Shown in pieces: positions 8,029 through 16,827 of a stretch of 64,000 nucleotides of DNA; positions within the stretch are counted from its first letter, which is position 1, and each line of letters opens with the position of its first letter. Position numbers and translations under genes: made by a program. The notes under the pieces were generated by a model. That model worked only from the letters and a program-made list of their open reading frames with translations, was not told where the DNA came from and ran no database searches. This DNA comes from Planotetraspora sp. A-T 1434 (lineage in GTDB: Bacteria > Actinomycetota > Actinomycetes > Streptosporangiales > Streptosporangiaceae), in contig NZ_JAOEGB010000014.1 in assembly GCF_025420585.1 (NCBI RefSeq), positions 141,288 through 205,287 on the forward strand, in the 5' to 3' direction.

Positions 8029-9489
8029 GTGGAGCTTTCCCACGGCCAGGCGGTCATCCGCCTGCAGAACATCAAGGAAGAGCTGGAGCGGCTCGGCGAC
8101 AAGCCGGAACTGACGGCCGAGGACGAGTCGTCCTTCGACGAGCTGACCCGCGAGTTCGCCGAGGTCGACAACCACCGGCGCCAGCTGGAGCGTAAGGCGG
8201 CGCTGGAGCGGGTCCGTTCGGCCACGACCGCGACGCAGCGCGGACCGGCCGCGCTGAAGGTGCAGGCGGGCACCCCGTACGGTTCGGACGGTTACGACCT
8301 GGACCCCGTCCTCAACCCAGACTCGGTGGAGGACCGCCGGTTCCGCAACCCCTGGGACCTGCGCGACGTCCGTACGTTCGGCCGGAGCAAGGAAGAGGTC
8401 GGCCAGGAACTGCGGTCCCGGGCCCTGTCGGCGATCGAGAAGATGCAGGGCGCGAACGACCGGGTTCGGTCAGCCGCGACCGACATCATCGAGCAGTGGG
8501 ACGACAACGAGTCCCGCATCGCCAAGCTGTGCCTGGCCACGTCCTCGCCCGAGTACCTGCGGGCCTGGAGCAAGGTCGCCCGCGGCGTGGGACACATGAT
8601 CTCACCGGACGAGCGGGACGCCCTGGAGCGGGCCATGTCCCTCACCGACTCCGCGGGCGGCTACCTGGTGCCGTTCCAGCTCGACCCGACGGTCATCATC
8701 ACTGCGAACGGGTCGCTGAACCAGATCCGCCGGATCGCCCGGCAGGTCGTCGCGACCGGCGACGTGTGGAACGGTGTCAGCGCGGGCTCGGTGACTTGGG
8801 CGTTCGCCCAGGAGGCGACGGAGGCCGGTGACAACGCCCCCGCGTTCGCGCAGCCATCCGTGCAGCTGTTCAAGGCGCAGGGCTTCGTCCCGATCAGCAT
8901 CGAGGCGCTGCAGGACGAAGCGAACGTCACCTCGGAGGTCGCCCGCCTGCTGGCGTTCGGCCGCGAGGAGCTGGAGGCCAGCAAGTTCATCGCCGGCTCG
9001 GGCAGCAATGAGCCGTTCGGCATCGTGACCGCACTGACCGGCACCTCGGCCGAGCTCACCCAGGGCACGAACACCATGCCGATCACGTCGGTGTACGGCC
9101 TGGACGACAACCTGCCCGCCCGGTACCGAATGAACGCGTCCTGGCTGGGACACCGCAAGATCTACAACGTGGTGCGCCAGTTCGACACCGCGGGCGGCGC
9201 CGGCATGTGGGTGCAGCTGCGTGACGACCAGCCGCCCCAGCTGCTGGGCCGGTCGACCTACGAGGCCGAGGCGATGACGAGCACGGTCACGACCGGCTCG
9301 CGGAACCTCATCTACGGCGACTTCTCCAACTACGTCATCGCCGACAGGGTCGGCATGACGGTGGAGTTCATCCCGCACCTCGTCGGGTCCAACCGGCGAC
9401 CGACCGGCCAGCGCGGCTGGTACGCCTACTACCGCGTCGGCGCCGACAGCGTGAACGACGGCGCCTTCCGGATGAACAAGGTCGGCTGA
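8029..9489 (+). CDS. Major capsid protein (HK97 fold)
   Basis: 486 residues from GTG. The first ~110 residues are charged and helical (scaffold or delta domain, expected to be removed by the upstream protease). A central linker carries IEKMQGANDRVRS. The C-terminal ~300 residues have the HK97-fold hallmarks: LTDSAGGYLVPFQLDPT, a P-domain segment GFVPISIEALQDEANV, and GRSTYEAEAM. Assembles the icosahedral shell. The gene is followed by a strong hairpin, which may set capsid mRNA level relative to downstream genes. Confidence 0.93.
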   Translation: MELSHGQAVIRLQNIKEELERLGDKPELTAEDESSFDELTREFAEVDNHRRQLERKAALERVRSATTATQRGPAALKVQAGTPYGSDGYDLDPVLNPDSVEDRRFRNPWDLRDVRTFGRSKEEVGQELRSRALSAIEKMQGANDRVRSAATDIIEQWDDNESRIAKLCLATSSPEYLRAWSKVARGVGHMISPDERDALERAMSLTDSAGGYLVPFQLDPTVIITANGSLNQIRRIARQVVATGDVWNGVSAGSVTWAFAQEATEAGDNAPAFAQPSVQLFKAQGFVPISIEALQDEANVTSEVARLLAFGREELEASKFIAGSGSNEPFGIVTALTGTSAELTQGTNTMPITSVYGLDDNLPARYRMNASWLGHRKIYNVVRQFDTAGGAGMWVQLRDDQPPQLLGRSTYEAEAMTSTVTTGSRNLIYGDFSNYVIADRVGMTVEFIPHLVGSNRRPTGQRGWYAYYRVGADSVNDGAFRMNKVG

Positions 9490-9499
9490 CGAAGACGCT

Positions 9500-9534
9500 C
9501 CACCACCGGCCTCACCTCGTGGGGCCGGTGGTGG
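9500..9534 (+). terminator. Strong hairpin after the capsid gene
   Basis: A 12-bp perfect stem (CCACCACCGGCC paired with GGCCGGTGGTGG) with an 11-base loop lies directly after the capsid stop. There is no U-tract, so it is either an actinobacterial-style intrinsic terminator or an mRNA 3' stabiliser that allows high capsid expression. Confidence 0.6.
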
Positions 9535-9550
9535 CATCGAAGGAGAGAAC

Positions 9551-9958
9551 ATGCGCAGGAGCGTCTACAACGAGTGCGTCGCCCGCCCGGCGCTGGCCGT
9601 CGCAACCCGCACGAACGGCGCCGTCAACGGGCTGACGGTCGACAAGCACTACCAGAACAACGCCTTCCGGTCGGTCATGTTCATCGTCCACTCCGGGACG
9701 ATGACGGACGGCTCGGTCGCGGTCACCATGCAGGACAGCCCCGACAACTCGACCTGGACGGCGGTCGACGCCTCCTACGTCCAGGGCTCGCTGCCGACCA
9801 TCGCCTCGACCGACGACGACAAGACTTTCGAGATCGGCTACACCGGCCCACAGCGGTACGTCCGCATCGTCGCCACGACCTCCGGAGCAACCACGGGCGG
9901 CACCTTCGGCGCGACCGCCGTCATGTGGGGCGCCCGCCGCCGACCGGCCGTCCACTAA
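9551..9958 (+). CDS. Beta-rich virion protein, possible capsid decoration
   Basis: 135 residues from ATG behind AAGGAGAG. The sequence is rich in Thr, Val and Gly strands (GSVAVTMQDSPDNSTWTAV, FEIGYTGPQRYVRIVA), as in small beta-sandwich decoration or structural proteins. Position immediately after the major capsid gene suggests a decoration or head-stabilising role. No specific family is recognised with certainty. Confidence 0.6.
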   Translation: MRRSVYNECVARPALAVATRTNGAVNGLTVDKHYQNNAFRSVMFIVHSGTMTDGSVAVTMQDSPDNSTWTAVDASYVQGSLPTIASTDDDKTFEIGYTGPQRYVRIVATTSGATTGGTFGATAVMWGARRRPAVH

Positions 9959-9970
9959 GGGAGAAATCGC

Positions 9971-10261
9971 ATGGCGGAGATCAAGCGGTGCAAGACCGCT
10001 TTCGCGACCGAGCACAACGGCATCACACGGGTCATCGCCGCAGGCGAACTGGTGAGCACAGACGACCCGGTGTACAGCGACGCCACGGCAGAGCACTTCG
10101 AGGACATCGAGGTGCACGTCGACGAGCAGGCCGGGCGTCGAGCAGCCGCAGAGGGCCGGCCGGTTGAGCAGGCCACGGCAGAGCCGGGCGAGAAGCGGAC
10201 GGTGAGGGCCACTGGCCGAGCGTCGGGGGCCAAGACGCAGCCCAAGGCGGACGAAAAGTAG
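9971..10261 (+). CDS. Small phage structural-module protein
   Basis: 96 residues behind GGGAGA. The N-terminal ~55 residues could fold as a small barrel (CKTAFATEHNGITRVIAAGELV), matching short head-module proteins found after capsid genes. The C-terminal ~45 residues are Ala/Glu/Lys/Arg-rich and probably disordered. Function unknown. A GC-rich imperfect hairpin follows at about 10,270-10,306. Confidence 0.6.
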   Translation: MAEIKRCKTAFATEHNGITRVIAAGELVSTDDPVYSDATAEHFEDIEVHVDEQAGRRAAAEGRPVEQATAEPGEKRTVRATGRASGAKTQPKADEK

Positions 10262-10330
10262 CCGAACCATCCGGGGGGGGCGTCCCGCGCCGGTGCGGCC
10301 CCCTCCGCCGCGCTGGAGTGAGGTGGCGGC

Positions 10331-11023
10331 ATGTCGTGGGCGCTTCTCGACTCGGGGGTCGCCGGTTTTGCCGACGGTGGGAGCGGCCACCCCTACACCT
10401 TCCCTGGCGGCGCCCCGCCGAACGGCAGTCTGCTGGCCCTGGCGGTCACCTCCGACACCACTGTGAACCCGCCCCCAGGCTGGTCCATCGCGGTGAGCGA
10501 CGTCGGCAACATCGGCGCCTACATCTTCTACAAGGTCGCAGCGTCCGAGGGTGTCAGCGTCACGGTCACGACCAACGGCAACGCGAACACCGAGATCGGC
10601 TATTTGAGCTACTCGGGCGGCAGGACGTCCTCACCGCTCGACGTCACGGTCGCGGCCCGGTCGACGGTGTCCAACACGACTACCCCAGCGGCCACGACCG
10701 GGGCCCTGGCTGAGGCGGGCGAGCTGAGCATCGCCGCGGCCTGCCTGGGCGGGCTGCAAGGCCAAAACCAGCTGTCCCCTGTCTGGTCGTCTGGGTACAC
10801 CGGCCGGCTCGACGGCCAGACGGCGGGGAACGCCGCGACCGACCAGCACCTGTTCGTGGCCGACCGCTACGACGCCGGGACGGCCGCCGAGTCGCCCAAC
10901 GTGGCATGGACCCACTCCACGAACAACCAGACGCTTCTGGTCGCCACGTTCAGGCCTGCCGCCGGGGGCGGTGTGGTCGTGGTGGCCCCCCGGCTTATCA
11001 GCCAGTACGGCGGATACTTCTGA
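10331..11023 (+). CDS. Beta-sandwich virion protein, unknown role
   Basis: 230 residues. It has the repeating strand pattern of a jelly-roll/Ig-like domain found in Streptomyces phage and surface proteins: LLALAVTSDTTVNPPPGW, IGAYIFYKVA, EIGYLSYSGG, and NNQTLLVATFRPA. The Gly-rich C-terminus ends in QYGGYF. It probably forms part of the head surface or an appendage; no catalytic residues are seen. It belongs to a run of four beta-rich proteins placed between capsid and connector genes. Confidence 0.6.
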   Translation: MSWALLDSGVAGFADGGSGHPYTFPGGAPPNGSLLALAVTSDTTVNPPPGWSIAVSDVGNIGAYIFYKVAASEGVSVTVTTNGNANTEIGYLSYSGGRTSSPLDVTVAARSTVSNTTTPAATTGALAEAGELSIAAACLGGLQGQNQLSPVWSSGYTGRLDGQTAGNAATDQHLFVADRYDAGTAAESPNVAWTHSTNNQTLLVATFRPAAGGGVVVVAPRLISQYGGYF

Positions 11024-11036
11024 AAGGAACCTCACC

Positions 11037-11504
11037 ATGGCCCGATACGCCGCACAGGTGGAGTCTTCGGCGGCGCTCGCCGTCGACACCGGCTTCGCGT
11101 GGCTCATGGCGTCGGCGAACAACGGCTTCAAGCTCCGCCGGGCGACGCTCGGATGCGTGGCTGGCGCGACCACTCCGACCTCCCAGCAGCTTGTCGTCGG
11201 CATCAACCGTGTTACGTCGGCGGGCACCACCCCGACGGCGGGGATGACGCCGGGCAAGCTGGACCCCAACAGCGCGGCGGCTGGGGCCGTGTGGAACACC
11301 GGGTACTCCTCGCCGCCGACGAACTCCTCCAGCGACCAGTTCCGGATCCCGTTCAACTCCCAGTCGGGTGTGGACCTGCCGTGGGAGCTGCTGGAGGAGT
11401 TCGCGGTCGCGCTCGGCACGGCCAACGGCCTGGCGTTCATCAACCGCGACAACGCCCTCCCGGCCTCCCACAAGTACGTCCTGTCCGTCGAATGGGAGGA
11501 GTGA
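11037..11504 (+). CDS. Beta-rich virion protein, unknown role
   Basis: 155 residues from ATG 11037 behind GAAAGGA. The product begins MARYAAQVESSAALAVDTGF and continues with strand-forming, Gly/Thr/Ser-rich sequence ending HKYVLSVEWEE. It looks like a compact beta-sandwich. Neighbouring genes suggest a structural or decoration protein of the virion. No named family recognised. Confidence 0.6.
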   Translation: MARYAAQVESSAALAVDTGFAWLMASANNGFKLRRATLGCVAGATTPTSQQLVVGINRVTSAGTTPTAGMTPGKLDPNSAAAGAVWNTGYSSPPTNSSSDQFRIPFNSQSGVDLPWELLEEFAVALGTANGLAFINRDNALPASHKYVLSVEWEE

Positions 11505-11539
11505 CCTTTCCCGCCGGGGCTGATCGCGAGGGGTGAGGC

Positions 11540-12217
11540 ATGGCCAGGAGGTGGCGTCACCCCCGGGTGGCCCGTGGCCGGTTCAGCGAACCCGTCTGGC
11601 CGACCCCGGCGCCGCCGCCGGGGCTTCGGCGGAGAGCGACGGCCCTGCACGTGCCGGCCCGGCGCGGCAGGTTCTTCCCGCCGGTACCGTCGCCGGGTCT
11701 TCCGCCTGCAGGGATGCGCAGGGCGCGGCCCCGGCACCTGCTCCCGCCGCGGTGCGGCGGGTTCTGGCCGGTGGCGTGGCCTCCACCCGCCGTCCCGCCC
11801 CAGGCGCCGCCCCTGCCCATGGTGCGGCCGCGCAGGGGCGCTGTGGGTGCTCGGCGGGGCGGCGGGTTCCTGCCCGTGCCCGTGGCGGGGCTGGCACCCC
11901 AGCCTCCGCCGCCGGTCCCGCCCGGTGTCGTCCGGGGCCCGTGGCGGCTCCCAGCGGGCCGCAGGGGGCGGGCCTTCTCGCCCCCCTGGCCGCTGGTCCC
12001 GCCGCCCGTGTTCGTCCCTGGGTTCCTGAGGGCGCGATACCGCATCGGCGTGCTGCCGGCGCGGCCGCTCATCGCCCAGGTGTGGCCGGCCCTCACGCCT
12101 GCCATTCCGCCGCCGCCCGCGCACCTGTCATCCGCCGCGGCGGCGCTGGTCTCGCTCAGGTCCGGGTCGGTGGGCGGCCCGCCCGCCGAGGCCACCGTGC
12201 GGGCAAGCGCCATCTGA
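11540..12217 (+). CDS. Pro/Arg-rich repeat protein of the virion module
   Basis: 225 residues from ATG behind GAGGGGTGAGG. The sequence is almost entirely Pro, Arg, Gly, Ala and Val, with about five degenerate units of 30-40 residues. Each centres on a basic-aromatic core (RVARGRFSEPV, ARRGRFFPPV, PRCGGFWPV, ARRGGGFLPV, GRRGRAFSPP) followed by a polyproline stretch. Several frames are open here because local GC is extreme, but only this frame has a good start and repeats. I recall similar proline-rich proteins in actinophage structural modules. It would be extended and highly basic, perhaps a linker or nucleic-acid-contacting protein. Confidence 0.6.
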   Translation: MARRWRHPRVARGRFSEPVWPTPAPPPGLRRRATALHVPARRGRFFPPVPSPGLPPAGMRRARPRHLLPPRCGGFWPVAWPPPAVPPQAPPLPMVRPRRGAVGARRGGGFLPVPVAGLAPQPPPPVPPGVVRGPWRLPAGRRGRAFSPPWPLVPPPVFVPGFLRARYRIGVLPARPLIAQVWPALTPAIPPPPAHLSSAAAALVSLRSGSVGGPPAEATVRASAI

Positions 12218-12251
12218 AGGTCCTGTGCACGTAGGCGAGGGAGGGGTGAGG

Positions 12252-13793
12252 GTGTCCGCTACCGGCTACACGTCGGGCGACCCGACGAAGGTCAGCAAGT
12301 CGGGCGACACGGTCGACGGCAACCTGACGCTGGGCACGGGGGCTGCGTCCCGCCAGCTCATCCTCCGTTCGTCCTACACGGGCGGCGACGACGACGGCGG
12401 GCCAGCCCACTTCGACTCCACCTCCCGTATCGAGCTGGAGTCCTACCAGCGGGCCCAGACGAACGGGTATGGGGAGGTCATCCGGGTCCGCTCCCGCCGC
12501 GCTCGGTCCAAGCAGATGTTCGCCTGGTACGGCCCCACCGCCTACACGCCCTACAACGCGGCGACGGACACCGGCGGCGACCCGATCGGGCAGGACGAGG
12601 GCTGGGCGTGGATCGGAGCCCACTACCTGTCGACCGAGGGGGACGCGGTCCACGGGCACCTGTCCATCGAGACCCCGGACACGCTGACCGCGCTCCGGAC
12701 ACGGCTCGAATTCGCGATCTGGGACCCGGTCAGCGGCGCTTACGGCATGGACAAGACGCTGATCCGCACGAACGCAGCGGACTTTCAGGTCAGATGCACC
12801 AACAGTGCCGTCCTCCGCCTGTCCGGCGGCGTGCTCGACAAGAAGCCCATCGAATGGTCCAACTCCGACGTCGGCCAGGTCTCTGGCATCCGGTGGCAAC
12901 TACGTACGGACGGCAGCGCCGAGGGCGGCAGCAACGCCGGCAGCGACCTGGAGCTCGTCCGGTTCAATGACAGCGGCGTGGCGCAGGACTCCCCGCTGGT
13001 CATCACTCGCCAGAACGGCCGCATCACCATCGGAGGTAGTAGCGGCTCCGGAGCTGGGCTGACGATCAACCGCAATGCCGCCTCAGCATCCGCCATTACG
13101 ATTGCGCACACCGGCACGGGCGGTACCGGCATGGCTGTGACGGCTGCCGACGTGACGTCGTCGGTCGTGCGGGGGCAGATTTCCGGAGACACGGTCGCCA
13201 GAGCCGTTGTGTTCGCCGACGGCAAGCATGAGTGGGGCTCCGGCACGGCATCGCGGGACACCAACCTCTACCGCAACGGCACCGACCAGTTGAAGACCGA
13301 TGACTCTCTCGTGGTCGGTGCGCGGCTCGCGGTCGGGCAGGCGCTCGGCTCAGATGCCATTGCTGTGACCACGGACGGCACGATCTCCGCGGCGCTGCTT
13401 AAGGCGAGCGCCCTCGGTACGGCCAGCCGCTCCGTGCTCGCGATCGAGACGAACGACGTCACCAAGCGGGCCTTCGACTACAGGTTGACCGGTGACAGCG
13501 TCTCCAGGATCCGCATGGACGCCTCCGCGTCCAGCTCGGGGACGATCATCTTCGGCGACGGGACCACCGCGGACACCAACATCTACCGGGCTGCCGCGGA
13601 CACCCTCAAGACCGACGACTCCTTCCACGTCGGCACGACCTTCCGGCACCTCGGCACGAGCCTGGGCTTCTACAACGCCGCGGCGATCGCCCGGCCGACT
13701 GTGACCGGTTCCCGCGGCGGCAACGCCGCTCTGGCCTCCTTCCTCACACAGATGGCCGCTCTCGGCCTCATCACCGACAGCACCACGGCGTAG
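12252..13793 (+). CDS. Fibre-like protein with internal repeats
   Basis: About 513 residues from GTG 12252, chosen for the GAGGGAGGGG run upstream; GTG 12246 and 12225 are alternatives. The N-terminus (GDTVDGNLTLGTGAASRQL) resembles tail-fibre collars. The C-terminal half contains a duplicated ~35-residue unit: SRDTNLYRNGTDQLKTDDSLVVG and TADTNIYRAAADTLKTDDSFHVG are its core copies. Such repeats with strands between suggest a trimeric beta-prism or beta-helix fibre. Located in the head-proximal part of the late operon, so it may be a head fibre as well as a tail fibre. Confidence 0.7.
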   Translation: MSATGYTSGDPTKVSKSGDTVDGNLTLGTGAASRQLILRSSYTGGDDDGGPAHFDSTSRIELESYQRAQTNGYGEVIRVRSRRARSKQMFAWYGPTAYTPYNAATDTGGDPIGQDEGWAWIGAHYLSTEGDAVHGHLSIETPDTLTALRTRLEFAIWDPVSGAYGMDKTLIRTNAADFQVRCTNSAVLRLSGGVLDKKPIEWSNSDVGQVSGIRWQLRTDGSAEGGSNAGSDLELVRFNDSGVAQDSPLVITRQNGRITIGGSSGSGAGLTINRNAASASAITIAHTGTGGTGMAVTAADVTSSVVRGQISGDTVARAVVFADGKHEWGSGTASRDTNLYRNGTDQLKTDDSLVVGARLAVGQALGSDAIAVTTDGTISAALLKASALGTASRSVLAIETNDVTKRAFDYRLTGDSVSRIRMDASASSSGTIIFGDGTTADTNIYRAAADTLKTDDSFHVGTTFRHLGTSLGFYNAAAIARPTVTGSRGGNAALASFLTQMAALGLITDSTTA

Positions 13794-13805
13794 GAGTACG
13801 ACCAC

Positions 13806-14021
13806 ATGCCCCCGATCCCCACCACGCCGGACGAACTGCTCCTCACGGTCCGCGAGCTGTTCCCGCTCCAGTACCACGTCGCCGAGCTGACGCTGATCAA
13901 CCGGCGCCAGGCCGAGATGCTCCACGAGCGCGACGAACAGCTCGCCCAGCTCACCCGCCCCCCGGCTGCCCCCGAACCCGAGGGCAGGCCGCAGCCCGGC
14001 GGCGAGGAGACCAGGTCATGA
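13806..14021 (+). CDS. Small helical phage protein
   Basis: 71 residues from ATG. The first ~45 residues look helical (TVRELFPLQYHVAELTLINR, ERDEQLAQL) and could form a coiled coil; the rest is Pro/Gly/Glu-rich. It is tied to the connector gene by an ATGA overlap. It may be an accessory or chaperone for the preceding fibre protein. Function not established. Confidence 0.55.
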   Translation: MPPIPTTPDELLLTVRELFPLQYHVAELTLINRRQAEMLHERDEQLAQLTRPPAAPEPEGRPQPGGEETRS

Positions 14022-15115
14022 CGATCGCCGTGGCGGGCCAGCCGATCACCCTGCTGGCCCAGTGGTACGACTACGCCGGCGGCCCGCCCGCCGACGTAGC
14101 CGGTGTGACGATCACCATCAGGAGGGTGTCCGACTCGGCCGTGGTCGTCGGCCCCACCTCGGCCGGTGTCGGCCACCCTGCGACCGGCGTCTACACCTAC
14201 ACTTGGCCGGTCCCCGCAGCTCAGCCCATCGGCGACTACCTGGTCGTGTGGTCCGGCACCGACCCCCAATCCGACGCCGTCACCGCGACCGAGCTGGTCA
14301 CCGTGGCCGGCAGCGACGGCGTGACCTATCCCTTAACGCGGCTCACGACCACGGTCAGCAGCGGCGGAACACCCGTCGACCCTGCCACGGTCACGGTGAC
14401 CGTTCTCCAGCCGGACGGCACCACGCTGGGGCCATTCACCGGCGTGCGTGACAGCGCCGGCACCTACCACTACGACTACACCCCGGCCATGGCCGGGCGG
14501 CATATCGCCCGGTGGGTCACCACCACACCGTCGGGGATGGACGAGGAACCGTTCGAGGTCTTCGCCACCTGGTCCGAGGCGGGCATCATCTCCCTGGCGG
14601 AGGCCAAAGCCCAACTGAACATCGCCTCAACGGACACCACCGATGACGAGGAGATCTCCGGGTTCATCCGGTCGGTGACGGCGATCTGCGAACGCTATGC
14701 CGGCGCGATCGTCCGCCGGACCCATGTCGAGAAGCACCGCGGCGGGTATGGCATCGCCCTGGCCTGGGCGCCGGTCCTGTCCCTGACCTCCGTCGCAGCG
14801 GTGGAAACCGGCGGGGTTGACCAGGAGGTGGCCGACCTCGACCTGGACGGCCCGACAGGGATTGTCCAGCGGAAGGACGGCCGGTACATGCGGGGCCCGT
14901 TCCGGGTCTCCTACGTGGCCGGCCGGACTGAGGTCCCGCCTGACATCCGGCAGGCGGCGCTCATCATCCTGCAGCACGTGTGGGACACCCAGCGCGGCCA
15001 GATGGGCACGGTCCGGGGGCGCTCCTCGGAGGAGCCCTGGGACCCGCGCAAGGGGTTCTCCATCCCCCGCAGAGCCTTGGAGTTGCTGGGCGACCCCATG
15101 CCGCTGGTCGGCTGA
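14018..15115 (+). CDS. Head-tail connector (gp6-like) fused to two Ig-like domains
   Basis: 365 residues. The C-terminal ~170 residues match head-tail connector/DNA-packaging proteins: SLAEAKAQLNIASTDTTDDE, ISGFIRSVTAICERYAG, and VPPDIRQAALIILQHVW. The N-terminal ~190 residues are two consecutive beta-sandwich (Ig/big-like) domains (MTIAVAGQPITLLAQWYDYAG, then TTTVSSGGTPVDPATVTVTV). Connectors normally begin at the helical part, so the Ig-like extension is notable; it could project from the neck. Stop and next start overlap (TGATG). Confidence 0.8.
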   Translation: MTIAVAGQPITLLAQWYDYAGGPPADVAGVTITIRRVSDSAVVVGPTSAGVGHPATGVYTYTWPVPAAQPIGDYLVVWSGTDPQSDAVTATELVTVAGSDGVTYPLTRLTTTVSSGGTPVDPATVTVTVLQPDGTTLGPFTGVRDSAGTYHYDYTPAMAGRHIARWVTTTPSGMDEEPFEVFATWSEAGIISLAEAKAQLNIASTDTTDDEEISGFIRSVTAICERYAGAIVRRTHVEKHRGGYGIALAWAPVLSLTSVAAVETGGVDQEVADLDLDGPTGIVQRKDGRYMRGPFRVSYVAGRTEVPPDIRQAALIILQHVWDTQRGQMGTVRGRSSEEPWDPRKGFSIPRRALELLGDPMPLVG

Positions 15116-15576
15116 TGGGCACCACATCGCGGGCCCCCGCCGTCATCGACGCGCTGGTGGCCCTTCTCCAGGCTGCGCCGGGCCTGTCTGGGGTGACCGT
15201 GTTCGACGGGCCGACCGTCACCGCGGCCAGCATCCGTGACCTCATCACGGTGGGCTGGGACGGCGACGACGACAACGACGAAGCCGTCCAGTCCGACCAG
15301 GCGTGGGCGGGGCTCGGCGCCAAGTCCAAGGACGAAACCCTCCTGATCACCTGCGCGGCCATCGCGTGGCGCGGCGAAACAGACGTCAAGCCGGTGCGGG
15401 ACCGCGCGTACGCCCTCGTGGGTGAGGTGGAGACAGCGCTCCGCTCCGATCCGTCGCTGGGGTTCCCGCCACCCACAACGGTCGCTTTCGCGACCGGCAA
15501 CGCCTACCAGCGCCAGACAGACGGCGGCGCGGAGGCCCGTGTGGTGTTCACCGTCGCAGTCCAGACCCGCATCTGA
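15115..15576 (+). CDS. Neck/tail-terminator-like protein
   Basis: 153 residues. Features such as PAVIDALVALLQAAPGLSGVTVFDG at the start (written here as a long helix then a strand), ITVGWDGDDD and a C-terminal VVFTVAVQTRI match small tail-completion or terminator proteins of siphoviruses. It would cap the tail tube at the neck. Assignment rests on size, fold pattern and the position between connector and tail tube genes. Confidence 0.6.
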   Translation: MGTTSRAPAVIDALVALLQAAPGLSGVTVFDGPTVTAASIRDLITVGWDGDDDNDEAVQSDQAWAGLGAKSKDETLLITCAAIAWRGETDVKPVRDRAYALVGEVETALRSDPSLGFPPPTTVAFATGNAYQRQTDGGAEARVVFTVAVQTRI

Positions 15577-15585
15577 GGAGACAGC

Positions 15586-15798
15586 GTGGCCAGATTCAAA
15601 AACATCTCCGGCGATGACCGCCACGTCGGCCGCGCGGACGGGCCCGTCGTACGGGCAGGCGACGTCACCAGCATCGACGGCGGCGTGGTGGAGGAGCTCG
15701 ACGACGCCTACATCGTCGGCGAGGGAGACGACGCGAGGGCGTGGCCTAAGGAGACGTGGGAGCTGGTCTCCGAGGCGAAGACCAGGAAGGCGGAGTAA
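15586..15798 (+). CDS. Small acidic phage protein
   Basis: 70 residues from GTG behind GAGGAG. Begins MARFKNISGDDRHVG and contains repeated short strands and acidic residues. Short proteins of this kind between neck and tail tube genes are common in Streptomyces phages but uncharacterised. It ends three bases before the tail tube start. Confidence 0.55.
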   Translation: MARFKNISGDDRHVGRADGPVVRAGDVTSIDGGVVEELDDAYIVGEGDDARAWPKETWELVSEAKTRKAE

Positions 15799-15801
15799 CA
15801 C

Positions 15802-16827
15802 ATGGCTACCGGATCGGGCCTTGACGCCCAGCTGGGGTTCGCGGCGGAGTCCACCGTGGGCACCGGCGTCACCGTGACGAAGTTCGTCGAGTTCGACAAG
15901 GAAGGCTTGCAGTTCGACGCGGGGTTCCTGGAGCCGACCGGGCTGCGGGTGGGTCGGAAGTTCAAGCGGGCGTCCCGGGTCGTCCAGTCCCGCAAGTCGG
16001 TGTCGGGCGACATTGAGCTGCAGGTGGCCTCGCGCGGCATGGGGCTGCTGTGGAAGCACGCTCTGGGCTCCACGGCCACGCCAACGGTCATCTCGGGTAC
16101 GGCGTTCCGGCAGGTGCACACCCCGGTCGGGATGCAGGGCCTCGGCCTGACGATCCAGGTGGGTAGGCCGGAGCCGGCGAGCGGCACGGTGCGGCCGTTC
16201 ACGTTCCGGGGCTGCAAGATCTCCGACTGGGAGTTCTCGCTTTCGGACGGCGAGGTGGCCAAGCTCAAGCTGAGCGTGGACGGCTGGGACGAGACCCTGG
16301 CGACCGCGCTCGCCACGTCCTCCTACACCAGCGCGAACCTGTACTCCTTCTCCCAGGCGGTGCTGAAGCTCGGCGGGACGGCGTCCACGACGACCGGCCT
16401 GATGAGCGTGGCGTCCGGCGTCCAGGTCGCCACCGTCATCAAGGACTTCAGCGTGAAGTACTCCACCCCGATGGCGACCGAGCGGTACGGCGTGGGCAAC
16501 GCCGGGGTGAAGTCCGAGCAGTTGGAGAACGACTTCCCGGGCATCACGGGCAAGTTCGGCGCCGAGTTCTCGAAGGTCGAGCTGTATGACGTGTTCAAGG
16601 CGAACACGACGCTTGCCATGGAGTTCGTGATGACCGGCGCCGCGATCGGCGCATCTGGGTCCAATGACACCCTGTCGATCATCTGCCCGGCCATCAAAAT
16701 CAAGTCCGCGACACCCACGGTCGACGGCCCGGACATCGTGTCCATGGACGTCGAATGGGAAGCCTACGACGACGAAACCAACGCCCCGATCCAGGTGATG
16801 GTCATCTCGGCGGACTCCACACTGTGA
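15802..16827 (+). CDS. Major tail tube protein
   Basis: 341 residues. The opening GSGLDAQLGFAAESTVGTG and the FVEFDKEGLQFDAGF segment are typical of siphovirus tail tube proteins, as are alternating Thr/Val/Gly strands and DWEFSLSDGEVAKLKLSVDG. It polymerises as stacked rings on the tape measure to form the tail tube. Its stop overlaps the next start by GTGA. It precedes the chaperone and tape measure genes, as expected. Confidence 0.85.
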   Translation: MATGSGLDAQLGFAAESTVGTGVTVTKFVEFDKEGLQFDAGFLEPTGLRVGRKFKRASRVVQSRKSVSGDIELQVASRGMGLLWKHALGSTATPTVISGTAFRQVHTPVGMQGLGLTIQVGRPEPASGTVRPFTFRGCKISDWEFSLSDGEVAKLKLSVDGWDETLATALATSSYTSANLYSFSQAVLKLGGTASTTTGLMSVASGVQVATVIKDFSVKYSTPMATERYGVGNAGVKSEQLENDFPGITGKFGAEFSKVELYDVFKANTTLAMEFVMTGAAIGASGSNDTLSIICPAIKIKSATPTVDGPDIVSMDVEWEAYDDETNAPIQVMVISADSTL

